Part shown: positions 1 through 5,085 of the stretch, piece after piece | Layout: each line of letters opens with the position of its first letter | How positions within the stretch are numbered: the stretch's first letter is position 1 | NCBI GenBank assembly: GCA_023433835.1 | Contig: JAEYTW010000737.1 | Span: 1-5,085, forward strand | Source of the DNA: Pseudomonadota bacterium | GTDB lineage: Bacteria > Pseudomonadota > Alphaproteobacteria > Ferrovibrionales > Ferrovibrionaceae | DNA: 5,085 bases | Direction of reading: 5' to 3' | Program-made: the position numbers and the translations under genes | The notes under the pieces: generated by a model | Database searches by the model: none | What the model saw: only the letters and a program-made list of their open reading frames with translations | What the model was told of the DNA's origin: nothing

Positions 1-193
1 CGCCCGCGACGCGGCCCACGCCCGCGGCCTGACCCGGGCCGGCGCATCGGCCGTGGTGCCCGAAACGGTCGAGGCCAGCCTGCAGCTCGGCCGGCTGGTG
101 CTGGAGGTGTCGGGGCTGGCCGAGGACGAGATCGACGACCTGGTCGACGCCCAGCGGGCCCATGCCCTGTCGGCGCTTCACCGGGCCGAATAA
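1..193 (+). CDS. C-terminal end of a Kef-type (CPA2) monovalent cation:proton antiporter, 5' truncated by the window edge
   Basis: Reading from base 2, 63 codons are open and end at TAA 191-193; the start lies outside the window. The visible tail contains ARDAAHARGL, then GASAVVPET and EASLQLGRLVL. This pattern is typical of the end of the TrkA-N/RCK (NAD-binding Rossmann) domain at the C-terminus of KefB/KefC-like antiporters, inner-membrane proteins that exchange K+ or Na+ for protons. The last 25 or so residues are acidic then helical (EDEIDDLVDAQRAH) and are probably a disordered tail. No transmembrane segment is visible because only the cytosolic end is present. A TrkA-type potassium uptake subunit is the alternative, but the VVPET...EASLQLG signature is more characteristic of Kef proteins. 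The next gene, nudC, starts 60 bp downstream on the same strand, so co-transcription is possible; the functional link is unclear. Confidence 0.72.
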   Translation, partial: ARDAAHARGLTRAGASAVVPETVEASLQLGRLVLEVSGLAEDEIDDLVDAQRAHALSALHRAE

Positions 194-253
194 CCTGATA
201 TCTTCGCCGTCCGCGTAACCCGCCCGGTTTCGTTACAGCACGGCAGCGCAATC

Positions 254-1162
254 ATGACCTATCAGATCGGCTTCTCCGGTGGCAGGCTCGACCGTGCCGG
301 CACCAGGCGCAACGACCCGGCATGGCTCAAGGCCACGCTCGCCGCGCCCGAAACCCGCTTCGTCGCCATCAATGCCGACCTGAAGGTGGCGATCGACCTG
401 GCGCCCGCGCCCCATATCGCCTGGCGCGGCGCCCCTGAGATGCTGCGCGACGGCGCGCCGACCGTGCTGCTCGGCCTGGCCGACGGCGTCGCTCATGTCG
501 CGGTCGACCGGCCCGACCTGACCGAGCCGCCTGCCGGCGCCAAGTTCATCGACCTGCGCTCGATCGCGCCGCAATTGAAGGACGGCGAGGCCGGCATCCT
601 CGCCCAGGCCAAGAGCATGGTCGACTGGCACCGCCGCCACCGCTTCTGCGCGGTCTGCGGCCATGAATCGAAGGCGGCCGAAGGCGGCTATGTCCGCCAC
701 TGCACCAACCCGGACTGCAAGGCGCATCATTTCCCGCGCACCGACCCCGTCGCCATCATGCTGGTGGTGCATGGCACCGACGTGCTGCTCGGCCGCCAGC
801 GCCAGTTCGTCGCCGGCGCCTATTCGGCCCTGGCCGGCTTCATCGAGCCGGGCGAAACCATCGAGGAAGCGGTCGCCCGCGAGATCGCCGAGGAAGCCGG
901 CATCACGGTCGGCCGGGTGCGCTATCTCGCCTCCCAGCCCTGGCCGTTCCCGTCGTCGCTGATGATCGGCTGCGTCGCCGAGGCGCTGACCCGCGAGATC
1001 ACCATCGACACCCAGGAGCTGGAGGATTGCCGGTGGTTCCCGCGCGACGAGGTGGCGCGCATGGTCGACCGCGCCCTCGACCTCGAAGCCAATCCCCGCA
1101 TGCCGCCGCCCCTCAGCCTCGCACACCAGTTGGCCCGGATGTGGCTCGACGAGACCGCTTGA
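254..1162 (+). CDS. nudC: NADH pyrophosphatase NudC (NAD-cap RNA decapping Nudix hydrolase)
   Basis: This 302-residue protein hydrolyses NAD(H) to NMN(H) and AMP; family members also remove NAD caps from RNA. An N-terminal NudC-like domain spans roughly residues 5-125. A four-cysteine zinc ribbon follows (C132, C135, C150, C155), then the catalytic Nudix domain at about 163-290. The Nudix box fits GX5EX7REUXEEXGU exactly at 195-217 (G195, E201, R209, E210, E213, E214, G216). The NudC-specific signature SQPWPFPSS at 227-235 separates it from other Nudix enzymes. It is longer than the 257-residue E. coli enzyme because of the N-terminal domain, as I recall for alphaproteobacterial members. The ATG at 254 is chosen because the N-terminus (IGFSGGRLDRAG) already fits the family; there is no good Shine-Dalgarno before it. 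It is cytosolic. The gene is convergent with the antitoxin gene, stop to stop 16 bp apart, with no strong terminator between. Confidence 0.95.
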   Translation: MTYQIGFSGGRLDRAGTRRNDPAWLKATLAAPETRFVAINADLKVAIDLAPAPHIAWRGAPEMLRDGAPTVLLGLADGVAHVAVDRPDLTEPPAGAKFIDLRSIAPQLKDGEAGILAQAKSMVDWHRRHRFCAVCGHESKAAEGGYVRHCTNPDCKAHHFPRTDPVAIMLVVHGTDVLLGRQRQFVAGAYSALAGFIEPGETIEEAVAREIAEEAGITVGRVRYLASQPWPFPSSLMIGCVAEALTREITIDTQELEDCRWFPRDEVARMVDRALDLEANPRMPPPLSLAHQLARMWLDETA

Positions 1163-1178
1163 GTCACGTCGCACCTCG

Positions 1179-1463
1179 TCAGACCAATTCGAGATGCACC
1201 TTGCGGCCGCCCACGGCGGCCGCACGCTGAAGGGTTTCGATGGTTACGTTGCCATCGCTCGGATCGAGCACACGGTCGACCTGGGTCCGGCTCGTGCGCA
1301 TCATCTGAGCGAGACGACGTTTGCTCAACCCTTGCTCGCGCATGGCTTCCTGAAGTTGCCAGGCAATAACTTCCTTGATCGCTTGCGCCTGAAATTCCTC
1401 GAGTACGCCTTCCTCCCTGAGGAAATCGTCTATGGAGGAACCGGCATGTCGATTGTCAGCCAT
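1179..1463 (-). CDS. HigA-like antitoxin, XRE/HTH family, partner of the upstream Gp49-like toxin
   Basis: This 94-residue protein has an N-terminal segment DDFLREEGVLEEF (12-24) and a helix AIKEVIAWQLQEAM (28-41). A helix-turn-helix follows at about 46-67 (LSKRRLAQMM, then RTSRTQVDRVLD), and the C-terminus is TIETLQRAAAVGGRKVHLEL. This arrangement (LxEEG, AIKxxIAxQ, SRxQxDRxLDP, TLxRAA) is that of the small DNA-binding antitoxins found beside Gp49/HigB toxins; some annotation pipelines mislabel them Fis-family regulators. It should neutralise the toxin by binding it and repress the shared promoter. The ATG at 1463 overlaps the last 8 bases of the toxin gene and is preceded by a strong AAGGAAG Shine-Dalgarno, so translation is probably coupled but efficient. 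Its toxin-first order matches higBA. Base composition is lower in GC than the neighbouring genes. Confidence 0.87.
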   Translation of the reverse strand: MADNRHAGSSIDDFLREEGVLEEFQAQAIKEVIAWQLQEAMREQGLSKRRLAQMMRTSRTQVDRVLDPSDGNVTIETLQRAAAVGGRKVHLELV

Positions 1464-1806
1464 TTTCGACTTCCTTCTGGCGCTTCATTGCCAGCTCAAG
1501 TTCGCTATCGGGCGTTTTTTGCGTTTTCTTGATGAAGCCTAGCAAAGCGTAGAGCGTGCCATCTCGATGACAAACTAATATCCGGGCGATGGTCCTGCTC
1601 GGCAGCATCGTCCTTATTTCCCAAAGCCCGTTTCCCATTGGCCGACACAACGGCATGCCGACCGGCCAGCGATATTGGGCGCGTTGAAGATCGCGGCCGA
1701 TTTCCAGACGGTCTGCCTGCTCAAGCCCCTTCAGCCACTCTCTTACCGGCTCATGCCCATTGGCATTCCGATAGAAGACGAGCCGCGCTTTGGGGAGTGT
1801 CGTCAT
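1456..1806 (-). CDS. RelE/ParE-superfamily toxin, Gp49/HigB type
   Basis: This 116-residue basic protein carries the hallmarks of the phage-derived Gp49-like toxins (PF05973), which belong to the RelE/ParE superfamily and are mostly ribosome-dependent mRNA interferases. Residues 20-25 (PVREWL) form the usual N-terminal helix. GNGLWEIR (58-65) and the strand RILVCH (75-80) are the core beta strands. The diagnostic FIKKTQKTP is at 91-99, followed by a C-terminal helix SELELAMKRQ. The length is normal and no residue is obviously missing, so it looks functional. The ATG at 1806 is the only in-frame start that fits; upstream AAGG is a rather distant ribosome site (13 nt). The gene overlaps the antitoxin by 8 bp. 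It starts 70 bp after the end of the second prephenate dehydratase gene on the same strand, so read-through from that operon could add to its own promoter. Composition is near 50% GC in sampled rows, against about 73% in pheA. Confidence 0.88.
   Translation of the reverse strand: MTTLPKARLVFYRNANGHEPVREWLKGLEQADRLEIGRDLQRAQYRWPVGMPLCRPMGNGLWEIRTMLPSRTIARILVCHRDGTLYALLGFIKKTQKTPDSELELAMKRQKEVENG
1470..1477 (-). promoter_or_regulatory. Strong ribosome binding site of the antitoxin gene
   Basis: On the minus strand GAAGGAAG lies 6 nt before the antitoxin ATG, inside the last codons of the toxin gene. It is the best Shine-Dalgarno match noticed in the window and fixes the antitoxin start at 1463. 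A stronger site for antitoxin than for toxin would favour excess antitoxin from a toxin-first transcript (inference). Confidence 0.6.
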
Positions 1807-1822
1807 CAGGCACGCTGCACCT

Positions 1823-1849
1823 TATTTAGTACAGTGGACCACAAATGGT
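1823..1849 (-). promoter_or_regulatory. Candidate promoter and autoregulatory operator of the toxin-antitoxin operon
   Basis: The 70-bp gap before the toxin gene contains an AT-rich TAAATA (1828 to 1823 on the minus strand) that could serve as a -10 element. Just upstream are overlapping inverted repeats: GTGG-A-CCAC (1834-1842) and ACCA-CAAA-TGGT (1838-1849). Three ACCA/TGGT-type half-sites in 16 bp next to a -10 element is what an HTH antitoxin operator would look like. No convincing -35 hexamer is seen at the right spacing. The assignment is inferred from position and symmetry only. Confidence 0.35.
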
Positions 1850-1853
1850 GCCA

Positions 1854-1871
1854 TCCCGCAAGACCGCGGAA
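1854..1871 (-). terminator. Weak hairpin just after the second prephenate dehydratase gene
   Basis: On the minus strand TTCCGC and GCGGGA can pair (six pairs including one G-U) around a 6-nt loop, 5 nt past the TAA stop. No T-run follows. It may be a poor terminator, leaving some read-through into the toxin-antitoxin genes, or may be chance in GC-rich DNA. Confidence 0.25.
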
Positions 1872-1876
1872 GTTGA

Positions 1877-2740
1877 TTACCGCTTCTCCTGCCGGTACGG
1901 ATGCGCCTCATAGGCGCCCAGCACCTTCATCTTGATGGTGAAGTGGCGCAGTTCGTCGAGCGCGCGGTCGACCGCCTTGTCGGCCGGGTGCCCTTCGATC
2001 TCCAGGTAGAACTGGGCGATGGTGAAGGTCTCGATCAGGTAGCTTTCGAGCTTCACCACGTTGACGCCGTTGGTGGCGAAGCCGCCCAGCGCCTTGTAGA
2101 GGGCCGAGGGCTGGCTGCCGACCTGGAACAGGATCGAGGTCATGAACGGCCCGCCCGACAAGGGGTCGGGGTCCTGGCGGTGGCGGGTCAGCGCGACGAA
2201 GCGGGTGGTGTTGCCGAGCTGGTCCTCGATGCCGGCCTGGAGCGAGTCGAGGCCGTAGATCTCGCCGGCGAGCCCCGAGGCGATCGCCGCTTCCTCCGGG
2301 TTGCCGCGCGCGGCGACATCCTTGGCCGCGCCGGCGGTGTCGGCCACCTCGATCGCTTCGAGCCCGTTGTCGCGCAGGTACTGGCGGCATTGCGACAGCG
2401 CCTGGATATGGCTGTAGACCCGCTTGAGCGAACCAAGGCTCGCCCCCTTAGGGGCCAGCAGATGGTGGCGCACGCGCAGGAAATGCTCGCCCACGATCGA
2501 CAGGCCGGAATCGGGCAGCAGGGCGTGGATGTCGGCCACCCGGCCGGCCATCGAATTCTCGATCGGGATCAGCGCCCGGTCGACCCGCCCCTCCTGCAGC
2601 GCGGCGAAGGCATCGGCGAAGGTGGCGCAAGGGTAAGGCGTCAGCTCGGGGAAGACTTCGCGGCAAGCCAGATGCGAATAGGCGCCCGGCACCCCCTGGA
2701 AAGCGAGGAGGTCGGCCGGGTCGGACAGGTCGCCGGTCAT
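1877..2740 (-). CDS. pheA: Prephenate dehydratase, downstream copy of a tandem pair
   Basis: This 287-residue enzyme decarboxylates and dehydrates prephenate to phenylpyruvate in phenylalanine synthesis. The catalytic domain covers about residues 10-185: FQGVPGAY (14-21), PIENSMAGRV (59-68), RHHLLAP (91-97), SHIQALSQC (110-118), DTAGAA (134-139) and the catalytic GNTTRF (176-181). An ACT regulatory domain follows at about 202-275, with ALYKALGGFATNGVN and LESY (231-234), the alphaproteobacterial counterpart of the phenylalanine-binding ESRP motif. It is a monofunctional enzyme with no chorismate mutase domain. The ATG at 2740 lies 5 bp past the stop of the upstream paralogue and gives the same length and a collinear N-terminus, so it is preferred over an extended frame running back to 3259. 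Relative to its paralogue it has one residue fewer just after LESY and one more before the ACT domain. No clear Shine-Dalgarno; coupled translation is likely. Confidence 0.93.
   Translation of the reverse strand: MTGDLSDPADLLAFQGVPGAYSHLACREVFPELTPYPCATFADAFAALQEGRVDRALIPIENSMAGRVADIHALLPDSGLSIVGEHFLRVRHHLLAPKGASLGSLKRVYSHIQALSQCRQYLRDNGLEAIEVADTAGAAKDVAARGNPEEAAIASGLAGEIYGLDSLQAGIEDQLGNTTRFVALTRHRQDPDPLSGGPFMTSILFQVGSQPSALYKALGGFATNGVNVVKLESYLIETFTIAQFYLEIEGHPADKAVDRALDELRHFTIKMKVLGAYEAHPYRQEKR
1953..2014. repeat. Nearly identical segment shared by the two pheA copies (copy A)
   Basis: These 62 bases match 2822-2883 at an offset of 869 with a single mismatch (T at 1994, C at 2863), including 41 consecutive identical bases. 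It encodes the end of the ACT domain (about 20 residues around EIEGHPADKAVDRAL). Identity at synonymous sites is higher here than in other compared parts of the genes. Confidence 0.85.
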
Positions 2741-2745
2741 CGCCG

Positions 2746-3609
2746 TCAGGCCGGCTCGCCGCGATAGGGATGGGCGGGAAACACGCCCAGCATCTTGAAG
2801 CGGCCGGAGAAATACTTGAGCTCGTCGAGCGCGCGGTCGACCGCCTTGTCGGCCGGGTGCCCCTCGATCTCCAGGTAGAACTGCGCCACCTGAAAGCTCG
2901 CATCCGTGATGTAGCTTTCCAGCTTGACCACGTTGATGCCGTTGGTGGCGAAACCGCCCAGCGCCTTGTAGAGCGCGGCCGGCTGGCTGCGCACCTGGAA
3001 CAGCACCGCGGTCAGGGTCCGCCCGGCCTTGGGGTCGGGATCCGAGCGATGGCGGGCCATGACGACGAAGCGGGTGGTATTGCCGAGCTGGTCCTCGACA
3101 TTGGCGCGCAAGCTTTGCAGGCCGTAGATCTCGCCGGCGATCTCGGAGGCGATGACGGCCTCCTCCGGGTCGTTGCGCTCGGCGATTTCCTTGGCCGCGC
3201 CCGCCGTATTGGCGCGCACGATCGCCTCCAGCCCGAGGTCGCGGATCAGCTTGCGGCACTGCGACAAGCCCTGGATATGGCTGTAGACCCGCTTGACCCG
3301 GTCGATCCGGGCGCCCTTCGGCGCCAGCAGGTGGTGGCGGATGCGCAGGAAATGCTCGCCGACGATATAGAGGCCGGAATCGGGCAGCAGGTGATGGATG
3401 TCGGCGACCCGGCCGGCCAGCGAATTCTCGATCGGGAACAGCGCGCGGTCGGCGCGGCCCAAGGTGACGGCGGCAAACGAATCCTCAAAGCTCGGGCAGG
3501 CCAGCGGGATGAGATCCGGAAACGCTTCCCGGCAGGCCAGGTGCTGGTAGGCACCGGGCTCGCCCTGGAAGGCGATGAGGCGGGAGGGATCTTCCATCGG
3601 CGAGGTCAT
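2746..3609 (-). CDS. pheA: Prephenate dehydratase, upstream copy of a tandem pair (next to kdsB)
   Basis: This is a 287-residue monofunctional prephenate dehydratase with a C-terminal ACT domain. It keeps FQGEPGAY (14-21), PIENSLAGRV (59-68), RHHLLAP (91-97), SHIQGLSQC (110-118), NTAGAA (134-139) and the catalytic GNTTRF (176-181). The ACT domain (about 201-275) has ALYKALGGFATNGIN and LESYITDASFQVAQFY. That loop is closer in length to what I recall for alphaproteobacterial PheA than the one in the downstream copy. Hand alignment gives about 70% identity to the downstream copy. The ATG at 3609 makes the two proteins collinear from residue 1; a longer frame reaching 3723 overlaps kdsB and its extra residues look unlike the family. 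A second ATG at 3597 is possible. It sits 46 bp after kdsB, the common alphaproteobacterial arrangement, so this is probably the ancestral copy. The stop is 5 bp before the next ATG. Confidence 0.94.
   Translation of the reverse strand: MTSPMEDPSRLIAFQGEPGAYQHLACREAFPDLIPLACPSFEDSFAAVTLGRADRALFPIENSLAGRVADIHHLLPDSGLYIVGEHFLRIRHHLLAPKGARIDRVKRVYSHIQGLSQCRKLIRDLGLEAIVRANTAGAAKEIAERNDPEEAVIASEIAGEIYGLQSLRANVEDQLGNTTRFVVMARHRSDPDPKAGRTLTAVLFQVRSQPAALYKALGGFATNGINVVKLESYITDASFQVAQFYLEIEGHPADKAVDRALDELKYFSGRFKMLGVFPAHPYRGEPA
2822..2883. repeat. Nearly identical segment shared by the two pheA copies (copy B)
   Basis: Partner of 1953-2014, in direct orientation, with 61 of 62 bases identical. It lies in the ACT-domain coding part of the upstream pheA. 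Direct repeats this long could recombine to delete one gene copy. Confidence 0.85.
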
Positions 3610-3655
3610 GACGACGCGACTTTCAACGAGCGGATGAGGATTGCGGGGAAAGGTT

Positions 3656-4396
3656 TCAGGCCATCGCCGCGCGGACGCGGTCGAGGTCGGCGGGAGTATC
3701 GACACCCAGCGGAACCCTGTCAACGAGGGCCACCCCGATGGTCATGCCGGCTTCCAATGCCCGCAGCTGCTCCAGCCGCTCGCGGATTTCCAGGGCCGAG
3801 GGCGGCAGGGAGACGAAGCGCTGCAGCGCGGCGCGGGTGTAGGCGTAGATCCCGATATGGTGCCACAGCGGGCCGTCGCCGGTCGGCGCGGTCGCCCGGG
3901 TGAAATAGAGGGCGCGGCCGTTGCGCCCGTCCGGCCCCATCGCCACGATCGCCTTGGTCACGCTGTCGGCCGTGCGCTCGCGCTCGTCGGTGATGACGGC
4001 GGCCAGCGTGCCGATATCGGTGCCGGCCACGTCGAGCGGCGCCAGCGAGCGGCGCACATCCGCGGGCGCGATCGCCGGCAGGTCGCCCTGCAGGTTGACG
4101 ATGGCGTCATGCCGCCCGTCGGGGTCGCAGGCCTGAACCGCCGCCCAGACCCGGTCGGAGCCGGACGGCAGGTCCGGGTCGGTCAGCACCGCCCGGCCGC
4201 CCGCCGCCGTGACCGCGTCGGCGGTCTCGGGGTCGCCGCAGGCGACGACCACCGGGCCGATATCGGCCTCCATCGCCCGGCGCCAGACCTGGACGATCAT
4301 CGGCTGGCCGTGGATGTCGGCCAGCGGCTTGTTCGGCAGGCGGGTCGAGGCCAGTCGCGACGGGACGACGACGAGGGGGTGAGCGGGGCGCGCCAT
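3656..4396 (-). CDS. kdsB: 3-deoxy-manno-octulosonate cytidylyltransferase (CMP-KDO synthetase)
   Basis: This 246-residue cytosolic enzyme activates KDO with CTP to CMP-KDO, the donor for the inner core of LPS. The N-terminus has the nucleotide-binding signature PSRLASTRLPNKPLADI (12-28). It is followed by GQPMI (30-34), SGSDR (78-82), NLQGD (101-105), YFTRA (164-168), HIGIYAY (180-186), LEQLRALE (208-215) and GVDTP (231-235), all in the family order. Length is normal. The usual QGDEP is QGDLP here, a variant I recall from alphaproteobacterial KdsB. SGSDR replaces the more common SGTDR conservatively. The ATG at 4396 is 11 nt past a strong hairpin, with a short AGG 3 nt upstream of the start. 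The prephenate dehydratase genes follow on the same strand, a conserved neighbour pairing, although LPS and phenylalanine synthesis share no step. Confidence 0.95.
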   Translation of the reverse strand: MARPAHPLVVVPSRLASTRLPNKPLADIHGQPMIVQVWRRAMEADIGPVVVACGDPETADAVTAAGGRAVLTDPDLPSGSDRVWAAVQACDPDGRHDAIVNLQGDLPAIAPADVRRSLAPLDVAGTDIGTLAAVITDERERTADSVTKAIVAMGPDGRNGRALYFTRATAPTGDGPLWHHIGIYAYTRAALQRFVSLPPSALEIRERLEQLRALEAGMTIGVALVDRVPLGVDTPADLDRVRAAMA

Positions 4397-4407
4397 GGGC
4401 CTGATAT

Positions 4408-4442
4408 CCTCTGCGAGAATTGCGCCACAGTTCTCGCAGAGG
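4408..4442 (-). terminator. Perfect 12-bp-arm hairpin between the repeat-protein gene and kdsB
   Basis: CCTCTGCGAGAA (4408-4419) and TTCTCGCAGAGG (4431-4442) are exact reverse complements around 11 nt. The stem can extend inward by one G-U and two Watson-Crick pairs, leaving a 5-nt loop. It begins 32 bp past the stop of the upstream gene and ends 11 nt before the kdsB ATG, read on the minus strand. It is most simply a terminator for the upstream gene. However, no T-run follows on either strand, so it could instead be an mRNA 5' stabiliser, a processing site or a protein-binding palindrome. Confidence 0.6.
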
Positions 4443-4474
4443 GGCCGGCCGGCGTCCAGAGCGCGCGGGTCGGG

Positions 4475-5085
4475 TCAGAACCGCCAGCGCTGCAGCTGGG
4501 CGGTCCGGCCGTTGGGCAGGACGGCGGTGGCGCGGTCGGTGCCCTGGAAGGTCAGGCGCAGAGGCCCGATCGGGGTGGCGCCGCTGCCGGCGGCATATTG
4601 GGACAGCGTGCCGGCGAACGCGAAATCCGCCGCGAGATTGGCCTGGGCCGCATACCACACCGGCTGCCCGGCGGCATCGAAGGTCAGGACGCTGACATAG
4701 GCGGCCTGGACCACCGCGCCGTCGGCGATCTGGGTATCGATGTCGAGAAAATAGCCGTTGCCGCCGGTCGAACCGGTCTCGATCCACCAGCCGGCCTGGG
4801 GCAGGCCGGGATAGGCCGATGTGGCGCTGCCGCCGATCGGATAGGGCGACAGGGCCTGGGCGGCGGCATTGCCGACCTGCAGCGTGGCGCTGCGGCCGTC
4901 GGCGGCCGAGGTCAGGGTGAAGGCGGTGGCGGGTCCGGGCGCCGGGGCCGGGCCGGAAGCGGCGCCGAAGACGGCGCCGCCGGTGAACGGCACCAGGCTG
5001 CCGCGGCAATCCAGGCCGTCGGACGTGCAGGTGCCGGCGGTCCAGCCGGGCTGGCTGGCAGCGTCGTAGACCAGCGCCCCGACAT
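4475..5085 (-). CDS. C-terminal part of a repeat-containing, probably exported protein of unknown function, 5' truncated
   Basis: The frame is open from the window edge to the TGA at 4475, giving 202 visible residues; the start lies beyond the window, and the internal GTG at 4993 is not a credible start. Two divergent copies of one module are visible. Each has a V-x-x-L-x-[FY]-D-A-A-x-Q-P-x-W motif (1-14 and 130-143) and a later strand pair around LTSAADRSA-like sequence (57-66; 178-186). The second copy starts near AGWWIETG (97-104) and ends in TAQLQRWRF. The pattern GWW ... YDAxGxPVWY ... LPNGRTxxLxRxRF is familiar to me from repeats in secreted or surface proteobacterial proteins, but no activity is known to me. 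A Pro/Ala-rich stretch (45-52) lies within the first copy. C19 and C26 could form a disulphide. Low charge and abundant Gly, Ala, Ser and Thr suit a beta-rich extracytoplasmic protein. No signal peptide can be seen because the N-terminus is missing. Confidence 0.75.
   Translation of the reverse strand, partial: VGALVYDAASQPGWTAGTCTSDGLDCRGSLVPFTGGAVFGAASGPAPAPGPATAFTLTSAADGRSATLQVGNAAAQALSPYPIGGSATSAYPGLPQAGWWIETGSTGGNGYFLDIDTQIADGAVVQAAYVSVLTFDAAGQPVWYAAQANLAADFAFAGTLSQYAAGSGATPIGPLRLTFQGTDRATAVLPNGRTAQLQRWRF

Noticed and set aside
215..236. GTAAC/GTTAC inverted repeat with nested AACC/GGTT in the gap before nudC
   Set aside because: Arms of 4-5 bp without T-run or promoter elements; too weak to call a terminator or operator.
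1148..1180. GACGAG/CTCGTC inverted repeat across the nudC-antitoxin junction as a bidirectional terminator
   Set aside because: Only six pairs with a 21-nt loop, no T-runs, and it lies largely in coding sequence; likely chance.
1842..1860. Sigma-54 promoter suggested by TGGCAC upstream of the toxin gene
   Set aside because: No GC-containing -12 element at the required spacing after the GG.
1877..3259. A 460-codon minus-strand frame containing the downstream pheA with a 173-residue N-terminal extension
   Set aside because: The extension is pheA upstream-copy sequence read in another frame: Arg/Gly-rich and unlike any domain. The family N-terminus begins at the ATG at 2740.
2746..3723. Extended start for the upstream pheA at 3723
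   Set aside because: The extra 38 residues overlap the end of kdsB and have no family similarity; the ATG at 3609 makes both paralogues collinear.
1901..3903. Two long plus-strand frames (1901-2767 and 2770-3903) antisense to the pheA genes and the end of kdsB
   Set aside because: They mirror conserved minus-strand genes, resemble each other only because pheA is duplicated, and arise from GC-rich third positions. No recognisable domains or ribosome sites.
194..4408. CCTGATATC occurring both before nudC (194-202) and beside the kdsB start (4400-4408)
   Set aside because: Only a shared 9-mer at different positions relative to unrelated genes; a common regulator cannot be supported from two sites.
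4107..5009. A 300-codon minus-strand frame across the kdsB start and the repeat-protein gene
   Set aside because: Arg/Pro/Gly-rich shadow overlapping two well-supported genes in a different frame and ignoring the intergenic hairpin.

Overview
The window is GC-rich (two sampled rows: about 73% in pheA sequence, 50% in the central low-GC patch). Gene content and order suggest a Gram-negative alphaproteobacterium: kdsB (KDO activation for LPS) directly followed by an ACT-domain prephenate dehydratase, a NudC of the long (about 300-residue) type, and a Kef-type antiporter. An order such as Rhodospirillales is only a guess.

Layout. On the + strand lie the last 63 codons of a Kef/CPA2-type antiporter (1-193), then nudC (254-1162). 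Everything else reads on the - strand, right to left. This comprises the 3' part of a repeat-containing, probably exported protein of unknown function (4475 to the window edge), a perfect 12-bp-arm hairpin (4408-4442), kdsB (4396-3656), two tandem full-length prephenate dehydratase genes (3609-2746 and 2740-1877), and a higBA-like toxin-antitoxin pair (toxin 1806-1456, antitoxin 1463-1179). The antitoxin gene ends tail-to-tail with nudC, 16 bp apart.

The core block kdsB-pheA-pheA is compact (46 bp and 5 bp gaps) and probably one transcript. KdsB makes CMP-KDO for LPS. The two PheA proteins convert prephenate to phenylpyruvate in phenylalanine synthesis. The copies are each 287 residues, about 70% identical by hand alignment, and both keep the catalytic TRF motif. 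They differ by a one-residue indel beside the phenylalanine-binding part of the ACT domain, so they may differ in feedback control. This tandem pair is the most notable feature of the window.

The toxin-antitoxin pair occupies the only clearly low-GC patch, between two housekeeping genes, and looks like an acquired module. No IS element, CRISPR array, tRNA or rRNA was seen. I found no convincing wholly novel system.
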